Part shown: positions 24,501 through 35,000 of the stretch, piece after piece
Layout of the letters: each line of letters opens with the position of its first letter
How positions within the stretch are numbered: the stretch's first letter is position 1
NCBI GenBank assembly: GCA_963693285.1
Contig: OY848919.1
Span: 2,423,827 to 2,487,826 of the forward strand
DNA from: Xestospongia muta
Taxonomy: Eukaryota > Porifera > Demospongiae > Haplosclerida > Petrosiidae
Length of the DNA: 64,000 nt
Reading direction: 5' to 3'
Position numbers and translations under genes: made by a program
Notes under the pieces: generated by a model
Told to the model about the DNA's origin: nothing
The model's input: only the letters and a program-made list of their open reading frames with translations
Database searches by the model: none

Positions 24501-25486
24501 GTTTTCCTCTTTGTTTTTACAGTGGAATGACAGAGTTATGGAAAGCCGGTCTCAGTTTACTATTTCCACTTTATTTACTGACAATAGTTGTTGTCCTCAT
24601 TATCCTCAGTCGTTATTCTTTAAGGCTTTCCAACAGAATAGCTCACTCTTCAGTTCAAGTACTAGTTACTGTTGTACACCTCTCTTTCACAAGTATGTTT
24701 ACTGCAATATCAAATATAGTTACACCAATTAATATATATACCAATGATACTAGTAACCCAATACTTAAAGTTTGGTACGGAGATGGTACAGTTGAGTATG
24801 GAAAAGGTGGTCATTTGATATTAATGATACTAACTCTAGTAGTGGTTGGTCCTATCCTACTATCTTATATGACCATCCTTGTTGCTGGTCAACCACTTAT
24901 GAGAGTAGGTAAACTTAGAGAGTATATTCGACCTGTTTATGAAGCCATTCATGGTCCTTATAAACACAACAAAGAATTCTTTTTTACAACACGTCTATTA
25001 CTACTTGTGTTTCTTTATACATTATACATTTCATTCAGGACTGGTGACATTTATAAGGCATTTGTCATAGGTATTCCTACTGTTACCATTTACATGACAA
25101 TTGAAGCATATTGCAGTCCATTTCATAAGATGTGGGTTAACTTACTTGATCTCTTTATTATGTGGAACTATATCATAATTGTTGGTATGTCATGGTACTT
25201 TTTTAAAATCAATAATACCAATCAAGTCTCCATTATTTTAACAACAACAACTACTACTGTATTCTTGACATTAGTTACTGTTATTATTTTTCATATTCTG
25301 TGGGTCACTGGAACAATAAAGAAAATAAAACCAAAATTGTACATACTTCAAATGAAAGTAATGTTTCTCTTTTTTTCCAAAACACATCATAACCCAAAGC
25401 CTAGACAGTTGAAGACACCTGACCTCGAAGGATCTTTTTTTGATACTTATGATGAAACAAGAGAACCACTTCTCAGTTCAACATAA
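21536..25486 (+). CDS. Copy 5: beta-helix ectodomain, multipass membrane protein (1316 aa)
   Basis: This is the last copy of the array, intact and intronless. It starts at the shared ATG (a GTG precedes it). It is closest to copy 4 in the ectodomain, including the longer insert near residues 213-225. Its final 40 codons (Pro-Lys-Pro-Arg-Gln-Leu-Lys) differ from copies 3 and 4 and resemble copy 1 in part, another sign of mosaic exchange. One CRPF motif in the loop between late membrane spans is changed to CSPF. The tail ends in Leu-Leu-Ser-Ser-Thr instead of Leu-Leu-Ser-Pro-Thr. AATAAA lies at 25636-25641. Function is unknown. Confidence 0.85.
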   Translation: MLLLLQLVVISLIINTQGATAHEINITHSNELETVLCHSGPFNNDTIIVLSTNITHEITNISFCLVNTSHSLTIKSATNSLAHIRCPTAVVSQPSYPTSGFVFVNLYNLTLQKLLFQGCGAFLRDLDESILSSINSTTSPVYFTEYHSSLLLFLHIETLLIKEVNMSSNYGFAILTINPINASIENLNISSSKSIEFYNQTNMSLGNGVLLLFIDEDNKPSSDSLRNSMVLIKKARFLHNYDYINNIECLTDLSNLVHEQTVTSIPVINAAALTILYTQQNFSANVQISSTIFTRNTGSFSGAMLVLHINSVTNSQTLIDNGNVFSKNYNLLSCHGAALSFLITFYVSHNTIKSNIYPLIVSNSSFSSQKDLTDYSEKANAGAVSVVIQNPPKKMELNVTVTFSNVTFIKNLIKTTGSCLYATTYSYEDSGLKPLIIVLENVVASKNSQGGLSTSISKAGMFTMINIKTLYINGSNSYYYDNSGSVFELINTNIILDGNMLFEGNRGERGAVFKLYGSSTFHLNNGLRAVFINNIAHTKGGAIYAQDDIYKTIKQCTFQMSSPLQNMTVLNISMIFINNTAGLSGSSIYTTNLYNCYMNRTYIIRPQNTKYYYDSIFYIEPSGHSPLNLSTLSKSRCICSKNKCSYCDSDTEVVLPKISAYPGQTLHIPMAAKDEIGNFVYAIVSLALAKSKDSSGNLPLKPLSSWYISPHDENQALLESHQCTLVNFTLYRRDSNSKRINDTVLVISSPDDSSLLKIKLNLLDCPLGFELNTDTGTCKCSPVIDKLGIAGDYQPTCRVVSNYSYLQHPLATITRPPDSAAWAGLMNITNGTNQTTVFGVALTCHESCNLNQDYTTFLINGSDVLIADPNNYLVNYLPLCPPTKTGPLCSTCTTVNGIKYSVVFGSSECKQCSNWWLLTLILYAVAGPLLIYLLFALKLTLTTGTLNGIIFYAQAIGILNINMLASQQVISSMYSLAHVFLSMLNLNLGFPLCFYSGMTELWKAGLSLLFPLYLLTIVVVLIILSRYSLRLSNRIAHSSVQVLVTVVHLSFTSMFTAISNIVTPINIYTNDTSNPILKVWYGDGTVEYGKGGHLILMILTLVVVGPILLSYMTILVAGQPLMRVGKLREYIRPVYEAIHGPYKHNKEFFFTTRLLLLVFLYTLYISFRTGDIYKAFVIGIPTVTIYMTIEAYCSPFHKMWVNLLDLFIMWNYIIIVGMSWYFFKINNTNQVSIILTTTTTTVFLTLVTVIIFHILWVTGTIKKIKPKLYILQMKVMFLFFSKTHHNPKPRQLKTPDLEGSFFDTYDETREPLLSST

Positions 25487-25549
25487 ATCATGTTTTCTTG
25501 CCTAATGTAAAGATCAGTACTTGAACAGTATGTTTGTCTGTGTTTTCAT

Positions 25550-25582
<33 letters not shown>

Positions 25583-25967
25583 TTAATCAGTAGATTTAGT
25601 TTTAGTGTCTTCATGTATTTTACCTTTAATATTTAAATAAACAAAAGAATACTTTTTAAAATTATAAGCACATTAAAAAAGTACAATCGGAAAACTATGA
25701 ATACTACCTGTTTTTGTATGAATCTTTTTGGTATAAATATTTTCTTGTATATGTTTCTTTTTTGTCTGGTTTATACATGATGTCATTATTTTTGAGTTTG
25801 AGATTTGTTTGTTTTAACATATTTTTTAAAAAACTTTTTCATATAATTTTTCTTTGAGACATAATTCAAAGTAATTTAGGAACTTGATAAATATATAATT
25901 ATATGTATAATCTTCAATACTCAGTAATATTTGTATATCCTATAAAGATGTATAATCATTGGTGTTG
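25487..25967. other. Region between copy 5 and the GRXCR-like gene
   Basis: A TG dinucleotide run occupies about 25556-25583, and AATAAA at 25636-25641 may end copy 5. The two flanking genes are convergent. No other feature is seen. Confidence 0.6.
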
Positions 25968-27964
25968 TCAGTCAGACTTGTTGGAAGTACATTGAGGACA
26001 AAGCTGTAGACCATTCTCATTGCAAGAGGTACACTTGAGTGCTCTAAACTCTGAAGTGAAATTATTGGCAACACTATTCTTACTTCCACCACATTTCAAA
26101 CAAGGAACAAATTCATATCCAGCACACATTGAGCATTTCTTTAAGGTATCAATTTTCTGTAGTCATATACAGATTTAACCATAAGCATAGCATATAAATT
26201 GATCTATCAATAATTGATGGAATATAATGTATTGATAGATTGGATTATGTATATGATTGTACAAACATTATATCAATATAATGTTTCCAGCAAATTTGGT
26301 ATAGTTATCGCAATATACAGTTTAATTGATATAGTCTATTGGTTTAGTTTTTTTTCATAAAATTTGTGGACTTGTAAGGCTATTGAATGATGAAAAGTAT
26401 TTCTCTCTAACTCATTCCTAGCCAGTATATATATATATATATATATAACACTTAGTTGGCAGTGATTCTCAACATGAACAGAGTATATATGTTTTACTTA
26501 CAGGGAAATTCTCTAATAGTTTCCGTAACTCTCCAAGCTCATTTAGTTCTTCTACCTTCTCCTTTCCCTAAATTAAAGATTAATTATGTAAAGGCAATTT
26601 ACTATAATTATATGGAAGGATATATCATTAAAAAAGCTCATGTATATTCTCTATTACATAATCTGTAGTGACAGTTGGCATTCTATTTTTTGATTAGTTT
26701 CTAATTAATTAGTTAATTTTAATTAGTGACACTAATTCCTTGTGCTCATTACTAAGTGTTGAAAGCACTACAAAGGAGATCATATTATATAAAATCACAT
26801 GCACTAAAGGTGGTACCTTTAGTACACAGTCCTTTCATGGATTAGTGAGTTTATGTATGGGGTTTGCGCTCATTGATATCAAGTTTCATATCAAGATTTC
26901 AATGCCAAAGAAATCTGGGTATGAGACTAATACAATACCACTATTTATACATGTTCTGACCCCAATGTGCTGTCCATTGATGAACACTTGAGGGACAACA
27001 GCTTTTCCTTCCAACCGCTGTTCAAGTTCACGATAGAAGTGTTGATGCATGTAGACATCTCTTTCTTCAACTTTGACACGATGATTGTGAAAAAGACCAA
27101 GTAGATACTTGCACTCTTCAAATGTAGTTCTAACTCCTCTGAAAGTGGTTGTGTAAATAACAATTTTGTTCTCTTCTGAAAACCTCTGTTCAAAAGGTAA
27201 GAAGAAAGAACATATATAACATCTGAAAACCTCTGTTCAAAAGGTAAGAAGAAAGAACTATAACATCTGAAAACCTCTGTTCAAAAGGTAAGAAGAAAGA
27301 ACTATAACATCTGAAAACCTCTGTTCAAAAGGTAAGAAGAAAGAACTATAACATCTGAAAACCTCTGTTCAAAAGGTAAGAAGAAAGAACTATAACATCT
27401 GAAAACCTCTGTTCAAAAGGTAAGAAGAAAGAACTATAACATCTGAAAACCTCTGTTCAAAAGGTAAGAAGAAAGAACTATACCATCATCTTAAAAAAAG
27501 TTAATTGTGGATGGATACACAGAAAAACAGACAAACAAACATTGACATGACACATATGCAGCAGGGTGATATGCATACAGATAGGCAGATGGACAGACAG
27601 ACAGACAGACAAACTGACAGACAGACAGAAAAACAGCTAGATAGACAGACAGACAAACTGACAGACAGACAGATAAACAAACATTGAGATGACACACATG
27701 TAGCAGGGCGGTGTACATACAGATAGGCATATAGACAAACAAAGAGAGATAGAGAGACAAAAAACATCTAGATGGGAAGGTTTCTTCTCAACATACCCAT
27801 TCTAGAGCCTTTGGATTTTGAAAGGTAGCAATTCCTGCTCGTACTCTATTCTGTTTTCCCATCACAGTGCCATCTGAGGAGATGATATCTTCTTCCTGAA
27901 TCTGAGTGGGATTCTTCAAGTCTCTCATTCCAGCATAGCTCTCTTTCTTAGATGTATCAGACAT
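25968..27964 (-). CDS. GRXCR1: Glutaredoxin domain-containing cysteine-rich protein, GRXCR1-like (215 aa)
   Basis: There are four exons on the minus strand, in transcript order: 27964-27797, 27185-26961, 26567-26502, 26156-25968. All junctions are phase 0, and three of the four exons have clear GT-AG ends; the donor after exon 2 (GTCAGA) is weak. Residues 57-131 form a glutaredoxin fold that begins KIVIYTTTFRGVRTTFEEC and keeps the Val-Pro-Gln cis-proline turn. The usual CPYC active site is absent, as in animal GRXCR proteins, so thiol oxidoreductase activity is doubtful. Residues 154-215 hold four CxxC pairs (CSMC, CLKC, CTSC, CPQC) with a CNENGL segment, a zinc-binding tail typical of the family. 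Vertebrate GRXCR1 and GRXCR2 act in actin-rich stereocilia of hair cells; a role in sponge microvilli or cilia would be an inference. The choice between GRXCR1 and GRXCR2 is not resolved. Its start lies 162 bases from that of ABHD18. Confidence 0.85.
27176..27486. repeat. Minisatellite (7 units of 44-47 bases) carrying a 3' splice site
   Basis: Units start at 27176, 27223, 27267, 27311, 27355, 27399 and 27443. The first unit contains the acceptor and first 10 bases of GRXCR exon 2. On the minus strand every unit reads as a pyrimidine-rich tract, then ttttgaacag, then AGGTTTTCAG, so each one reproduces the exon 2 acceptor. Confidence 0.9.
27592..27675. repeat. (ACAG)n microsatellite
   Basis: Interrupted acag repeats lie inside intron 1 of the GRXCR-like gene. 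Long open frames on both strands here arise only from the repeat. The flanks at about 27541-27590 and 27683-27735 are themselves a diverged duplicate (atgacacatatgcagcaggg type). Confidence 0.85.
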
Positions 27965-28126
27965 TGTGCAAACTACTAAAAAGGGTGGGGCTGAATCAAT
28001 TTTTAATTTAAAAGGTAGGCGTGGTCTTTATATTTGTCTAGTTATTAATAGTTTATCTGGAAGGGTGTATCCAAGGCGTGTCATCACAATAAGGAGGTTT
28101 AAATCTTCTCTTTTAGGTAGCTATGA
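27965..28126. promoter_or_regulatory. Candidate bidirectional promoter, GRXCR-like and ABHD18
   Basis: Only 162 bases separate the start codons of two divergent genes, so the 5' UTRs and promoters must share this stretch. It has no TATA box, in contrast to the array genes. Confidence 0.55.
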
Positions 28127-31100
28127 ATGGCTGCTGGTGACCGTATTTACAGGTCTGTTTTCTCCTCCATCAAGTTCTTTTCCAAAGGATGGGGACCTAC
28201 TACAACATTGGAAAGGTTAGTGTAGTAGAGGGAGGTAATGTCTGTTATCTGATTGTAACTTTTGTGTTATCTCTCTATCTCTCTCAAGTTTAAATACCAT
28301 TAAGCCATCTCTTAATCAAGCATCATGTGCAGAGAACATAGCTGAACATACTCACCCAATAAAATTAAAAAAAGTACCATATTATTTGTTATTTATTTCT
28401 ATAATAAGTTGTATATTGTTTTTACTGTCGTCCTATTATATTATGTAATATAGTTCATTACTGTGGTTGCTATGCAACAGTTAACATACATATATTATAT
28501 TAGGTAGCTGATAATTCAGATGGGACATTATATGAAGGGACGTTTCTTTCACCTGTTGCCACTATGTTACCTGGTGTTCTACCAAAAGAGGCAGAAACAG
28601 CAAGGTCATTGAATAATCTTGTTATCTCTTTGTTCCAACACAACTTAGTTTGTTACCACAGCAATAGTTATGTAATTATAACTGAGTTAATGGCATTTTA
28701 ATGGTATTAGAGTTTAATTTATTGTTGCCATGGTAACATAATAACAAGCAACATTGTCTATATTGAGCACTGGTTTTTTGAGGCTGCATTGTATAGAGGT
28801 GTCTCCTAAAGTATTTGTATAAGGTTAGAATAAGTGCTTTGAACCTATGAAAGGGTGTTGTATCTTTGATCTGTTTTGTATAACCTATGTACTTTATGTG
28901 TACTCATTTTAATTTTAGATTTGAGTTGTTAATTCCCAAGAAGTGGAGAGGTCAAACAAAACCTTTATACATTCACATGGCTGGCACAGGAGATCATGTG
29001 AGCATCACATGATTATCTCATGACTATCATTTATCGTACTAGTATTACTGGAGAAGGAGGTACTTGTTTGCTTTCCCGCTTCTTAAAACTGGAGGCATAG
29101 GTTCGGTCATATTGGAGAACCCCTACTGTATCCTATACATGTAATGTACATGTAAATAACGTACATGTACATGTGATAATGTGCTCATGTAGTCTTGTAT
29201 ATGAAATAATGTAAAATTAATAACGTACAATTACATGTAATTAGTACATGTAAAAACAAAGTTATTGACAGTGATGGCAGTTATTACTCTATTTGACTTG
29301 TATTCAACCTTTCATGGGATAAACTTATTACATAGTCATGTCATTTTAAGAGCGTAGTTATTCAATCTTACTGTACTAGGTACCTCATGACAAACATGTT
29401 TATCCTGTTTAAGGTGTTAACTTAAAGGCCACTGCCTAATGGTCTGGTAGGAAGCCTATTTTATGCATTAACCTGATTCCCAATCTTAAACCTTTAAACA
29501 GTAACTATATATAGCAGCTGTGATTTCCTGCCAGAACTGTAAACACAACTTATCTTGAATAATAAAAAAGTTAAAAAGTGGTGGTCTTAATTGTAAGTGG
29601 TTCTTGTAAATGTCAATAGAAGATTAACTTACTCCACAGTTCATTCATAAACTAGTAGTCATGTTATCCTTAACTCTTGTACTGCAGATGGCAATCGTAA
29701 GCCCAGAGATCAATCGTGAGTGATTCCGATCTGTGGGTTCCTGTGTTTATATTCAATTTCTCTTCCTACAGACGGTCCCAGTTACATTATGTCTCAGACC
29801 TTCTTGTGATGGGTCTAGCATTGATACATGAAAGTATGGTCATTGGACAGTGGTTGGAGGATCAAGGATTGGGTCCTGTGGGTCTGACTGGAGTCTCTAT
29901 GGGTGGACATGTGAGTTAACAGTTACCATAGCAACTAGGAGTAAATTTTACTGTTAGTAAGCTAACCTCTGTGACCTAGGATACCTAACATTAGTAAGTT
30001 CTAGACTAGTGAACATCAGTACTTATCACAGTGATCTACCATATCTACCATTAGTAAGCTTTGGACAAGTAAATATTAGTACTTATCACAATGACATAGG
30101 ATAACTACCATTTGACTAGTAAACGGCAGTACTTACCACAGTGACCTAGGATATCTACCATTAGTAAGCTCTAAACTAGTGAACAACAGTACTTATCATA
30201 GTAACCTAGGATAGCTACCATTAGTAAGCTCTAGACTAACGAACTTACCATAGCTGGCTAAACTATTAACCTCTTTAGAACTGTGCTCTAGCGGCTAGTC
30301 TCTGGTCAAAGCCGGTACCAGTGGTCCCTTGTTTGTCATGGGCTACAGCTTCTTGTGTTTTTACAGAGGTAGGTGGACTGTCCATCCATTTCTCTGTCCA
30401 TTTGTTCGTCTATTCGTCCATTATAGGGTGCTCTTAAATCAGCAGTTTGCTGGAAGAAATTGGAAGAGGAATTGTTTTATTGTAAATTAGGTCTGGATGA
30501 ACGGAGAAGACATCAATTCAACATTATTTCACAACGCTACGGTTATCCTGACATGAAATCACTTCTCAATCACTTCAGTATTCCACAAGACGTAACAAAC
30601 GATAGAAATGTTAACAATAAAGAGGTTAAAGGTCAAAGTTCATGGCTTAAATTACCAAATGTCAAATTGAAAGATGACAAAAAAGAGAAAAAATTTCTTC
30701 CAAAAGCCGAGACAGTTCAAATGATGCAGTATGTGTTAGACTATAGTACTCACTTTAATAATTATCCCCGACCTGTTGCTCCTGAACTAGCCACTTTTTT
30801 GACAGCTAAAGAAGATCTTTACATACCTAGAGATAATGTTGCTGATGTGAGAGATCTTTGGCCAGGTAAGGAGAAAGGAGTGTATCTTATTGTTATTAGC
30901 TTACATTACTTCTACTCACTTCCTCATTGATACATCCTCCCATCTGTTCATCCATTTGTTTTGGTGGGTGTGTCTGTTTATGATCATTATCATTTCAGGT
31001 TGTGAGGTTCGGTATATTGATGGTGGTCATGTGACTTCATATTTATTACAAAGAAATTTAATCCGACAAGCACAGATAGAAGTTATGGACAAATACCATT

Positions 31101-31204
31101 ACTTAGACAATGAAACCGAGTACATTAACTTCACCAAGAGGTCTCCGGTGTCCTCGTCTTTAGATGATAATTTAAAGTCTCAAGATAGTATACAAATACA
31201 GTGA
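28127..31204 (+). CDS. ABHD18: ABHD18-type alpha/beta hydrolase (446 aa)
   Basis: There are ten exons: 28127-28215, 28289-28373, 28504-28604, 28919-28997, 29043-29127, 29688-29715, 29772-29910, 30279-30368, 30427-30865, 30999-31204. The phases agree throughout and the total is 447 codons, close to vertebrate ABHD18. The family signature is clear: an N-terminal FFSKGWG segment, then IHMAGTGDH at about residues 110-118, YWRRR, and LENPYYG across the junction of exons 5 and 6. The nucleophile elbow GVSMGGH is at residues 196-202, with Ser198 as the likely catalytic serine. GGH near the C-terminus (His389) is the likely catalytic histidine, and an Asp in the preceding VADVRDLWPG segment is the likely acid. 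Exon 6 has only 28 bases. From memory, mammalian ABHD18 has been linked to cardiolipin deacylation in mitochondria; that role here is inferred. Intron 7 contains a minisatellite. Confidence 0.93.
29948..30240. repeat. Minisatellite in ABHD18 intron 7
   Basis: About four diverged units of roughly 60-70 bases share ctaccattagtaagct, actagtgaac and cagtacttatca blocks, starting after exon 7 and ending just before exon 8. Confidence 0.75.
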
Positions 31205-31641
31205 TAGGTTTATTTGAAAAGGACTCTATTTTATATTAATACTTTATATTAAGATTCCGTTGTTATATAATGTTTGTGGTGTACAAAAGCTGTGGTGCAT
31301 TCCCTGTGATAAATGATACCAATTTAGAAGCAACACTGAAATTGATTAATGGATTTAATTAAATAATGAAGGGTCTTCTTAAGGAAAAGCTTTTGTAAAT
31401 GAAATGTAGCTTACAGGTTCTGTTTACTGTGAGCCTACTTTATTGACTGAATGAACACTACTGGACACATATCTACTATTGTGGTGACTATATTAATAAT
31501 TGTATTACAAATACAAACAATATTCTGTAATTATAATATTTTTTTATACACAGTTAAAAACCTAATTTAACATCACTTGTAGCAAATTATTCTCAATCAC
31601 TCTCTTCAATATGCCAGTTCTTTATAACTATGACTAGTAAA

Positions 31642-31680
<39 letters not shown>

Positions 31681-32010
31681 AGACTGATGTAACACAGCCA
31701 ATCTAAACAGGATGTCAACAATTAGTTAATACAATTAACTATTGTGTGGTTTCTCATTCTCACCATAAGGGGGTTGCTAATTTACTTAGTTCTCCACTAA
31801 TGATATTATATGTGTGTGGTTACTTTAAAAGTCTGGTTTTAGACATGGTTATATATCATACCATTATATATTTTTGGGACTCTGTCTCATTAAATGTCCA
31901 AATTTGAGTCAAGGAATGCTAGTGGAAGGTCGAAGTCTCTAATAAATTCTGATAGGAATTATTTGATAGATCTGTCCTTGTGTAGAAAGGAAGAAAGGCA
32001 GAACATTAAG
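31205..32010. other. Region between ABHD18 and gene A
   Basis: The stretch is AT-rich, with a TA run at about 31645-31674 and an AATAAA at about 31939. It must hold the 3' end of ABHD18 and the promoter of gene A, but I see no clear TATA box and no gene. Confidence 0.5.
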
Positions 32011-32059
32011 GTAACTTTTTAATATTTTATTATTGTTGCTATTGTCTTTCTCTATACAG
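32011..32059 (+). other. Candidate 5' UTR intron of gene A
   Basis: gtaact at 32011 and a pyrimidine-rich tract ending in tatacag at 32059 would form a 49-base intron, eight bases before the start codon. This is within the size range of other short introns here. It is not supported by any coding phase. Confidence 0.35.
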
Positions 32060-32067
32060 TTTTAAGT

Positions 32068-35000
32068 ATGAAGATATATAGCACATTTCTTTTGCTGGTA
32101 GTAGTGCTTTTAAATGCTTTATTTACCAAAGTTTCAGGCAGTAGGGAAAAAACAGGTTCATGTCTTTCGTTGAATCTCAAGTATTCTGGATGTTGCAAAA
32201 TTACTCCATTTCAATCATGTATTAGTCATACCTGCTACTGTGATTTCTCCTGCTATTTGTATGATGACTGTTGTGATGATATCACTAGTATTGGCTGTTT
32301 TCCTCCCAGTGTCAGCATCACAACATTGTCGACACCAACACCCACTCCTTCACAGACTGCCTTAACACCCCTTGCACTTAGTCCAACTGTTACTCAAGGT
32401 TAGTAACTATTAAATATTATAATTCTCATTTATGCAATTTTATATTATATTAGGCTCTTGCTTGGCATTGAATCTTGGCTATGATGGTTGTTGTATGTCC
32501 TATCTGTCATCAAAATGTTGCAATAAAAATTGCTATTGTGATCGTGCCTGTCACATATTTGGTGATTGTTGTAGTGATATTATTAGTATCGGTTGTTTTC
32601 CCAAAAAAAAGAGCTCTGTTAAAGTATTTTCAATTACACGCACTCTTTCCCTGCCTACCTCGTTGGACATAACAATCACACAAGGTAACTCAATATTACA
32701 TCACGTACAATGCATAACCAATCTATGAGAGTATTAGAACTTGATAAAAACTAAAATTTACACAAATGATATTAGAACTGCTTAGACTTGAAAAAGCTTC
32801 ATGTTATCACTAGCATGCTGGACAGTCCCTGAATAGAGCTCACAAATACCTTTAAAAGCAGTAAGTGTGTTGTCCTCCTCTGCTTACTGACTTGCTTCGA
32901 TTCATTTTATGCATGGTGACGTCATTTAATTAATTTAATAAGTTTAATTAATTATAATTAATGAACTATTAATGAGGAAACTAGCTAACCATGAGGCAAG
33001 ATTTGCTGGCTGTTATTCAAGTTGTGACTCTGAGTTAGTTTTTCTGTTATTTTAATAATTATAGGGATGACTCTGCTTATCACTCAATCACTCCAATAAA
33101 AATAAACTGAGATAAGATAACAGTAATAATAATAATAATATCATACTACAATGAAATAGTAAATTGACAAGATAAGTCTATTTGCTAATAACTATAATCG
33201 GCGTACAGATCTATAAGCCGTTTTTAACAATACAATATTGCATTTATAATTAGATACTTTTGATATTACTGCTTGTTTGGGTTCCTTTTTTTATATATTG
33301 GAATGATTATACAGAGTCAGTGATGATAATTATTGTTGACTTCACAAAACTAATTTGTATAGTTGTTTACTTAATAATACATCATTTGTTATAGACTATA
33401 ATTATACATTGTTTACAGTATCTTCAGTAGTGGAGTCATCATTTTCACCTTCGCTATCGTCATTTGAAGAGTCACCATCGTTTTCATTTGAAGAATCTCC
33501 ATCTCCTTCACTGTCATCATTTGAAGAATCACCATCATTTTCATTTGAAGAATCTCCATCACCTTCACTCTCATCACTTGCAGAGTCACCATCACCTTCA
33601 CTATCATCTTCAGAGTCACCATCACCTTCACTATCATCTTCAGAATCACCATCCCCTTCACTATCGTCTTCAGAGTCACCATCACCTTCACTATCATCTT
33701 CAGAGACACCATCCCCTTCATTTAAAGAATCACCATCACCTTCACTATTTTCTTCAGAGTCACCATCCCCTTCACTATCATCTTCAGAGACACCATCCCC
33801 TTCATTTAAAGAATCACCATCACCTTCACTATTTTCTTCAGAGTCACCATCCCCTTCACTATCATCTTCAGAGACACCATCCCCTTCATTTAAAGAATCA
33901 CCATCACCTTCACTATCATCTTCAGAGACACCATCCCCTTCATTTAAAGAATCACCATCACCTTCACTATCGTCTTCAGAGTCACCATCACCTTCGCTAT
34001 CTTCTTCAGAGTCACCATCACCTTCACTATCATCTTCAGAATCACCATCCCCTTCACTATCGTCTTCAGAGTCACCATCACCTTCACTATTTTCTTCAGA
34101 GTCACCATCATTTTCACTATCATCTTTAGAGTCACCATCACCTTCACTATCATCTTCAGAGACACCATCCCCTTCATTTAAAGAATCACCATCACCTTCA
34201 CTATCGTCTTCAGAGTCACCATCCCCTTCACTATCATCTTCAGAGACACCATCCCCTTCATTTAAAGAATCACCATCACCTTCACTATTGTCTTCAGAGT
34301 CACCATCACCTTCGCTATCTTCTTCAGAGTCACCATCACCTTCACTATCATCTTCAGAGACACCATCCCCTTCATTTAAAGAATCACCATCACCTTCGCT
34401 ATCTTCTTCAGAGTCACCATCACCTTCGCTATCTTCTTCAGAGTCACCATCCCCTTCACTATCATCTTCAGAGTCACCATCCCCTTCATTTGAAGAATCA
34501 CCATCACCTTCACTATCATCTTCAGAATCACCATCACCTTCACTACCATCTTCAGAGTCACCATCACCTTCATTCCCATCTTCAGAGTCACCATCACCTT
34601 CTCCTTCTCTATCATCATTTGAAGAGTCACCATCACCTTCATTTGAAGAGTTGCTATCACCTTCTCCTTCCCTGTCATCATTTGAAGAGTCATCATCACC
34701 TTTATTTGAAGAGTCACCATCTCCTTCATTTGAAGAATCTCCATCACCTTCACTATCATCTTTTGAAGAGTCACCATCACCTTCATTTGAAGAATCTCCA
34801 TCACCTTCACTATCATCTTTTGAAGAGTCACCATCACCTTCATTATCATCATCATCATCACTCTTTAGCGAATTCTCATCCACTCCAACTCCATCACCCA
34901 CACCAAATATATGTCCACGTGTTCTACCTTACATAAATCTGACTAACCCTACTTGCTTTGTATCTAAATTTTTTTCTTCAAGAAGAATTTATCCTAGGAG

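Larger units (their letters stand above)
1..25486 (+). repeat. Tandem array of an intronless beta-helix/multipass membrane protein family
   Basis: Seven related units lie head to tail on the + strand: intact copies 1, 3, 4 and 5, decayed copy 2, and two relics. The similarity includes promoters and spacers. The window itself begins inside a spacer unit, because bases 1 onward match those after 15735 and 21015. A shared spacer block recurs near 5750-6080, 15050-15370 and 20640-20880. Spacer lengths between stop and next start vary from about 0.5 to 2.3 kb, which fits unequal crossing-over. The unit has no introns, although the genes to the right are intron-rich. Confidence 0.9.

Noticed and set aside
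26945..27193. Minus-strand 82-codon open frame
   Set aside because: It overlaps GRXCR exon 2 in the wrong frame; the correct frame continues the glutaredoxin domain and matches the neighbouring exon phases.
27491..27767. Minus-strand frames rich in Cys, Leu, Ser and Val
   Set aside because: They are produced by the (ACAG)n microsatellite inside intron 1 of the GRXCR-like gene.
33402..34901. Minus-strand open frame of 499 codons rich in Gly, Asp and Ser
   Set aside because: It is the complement of the gene A Ser/Pro array. It has no start context, domain or splice support, and its openness follows from the repeat unit.
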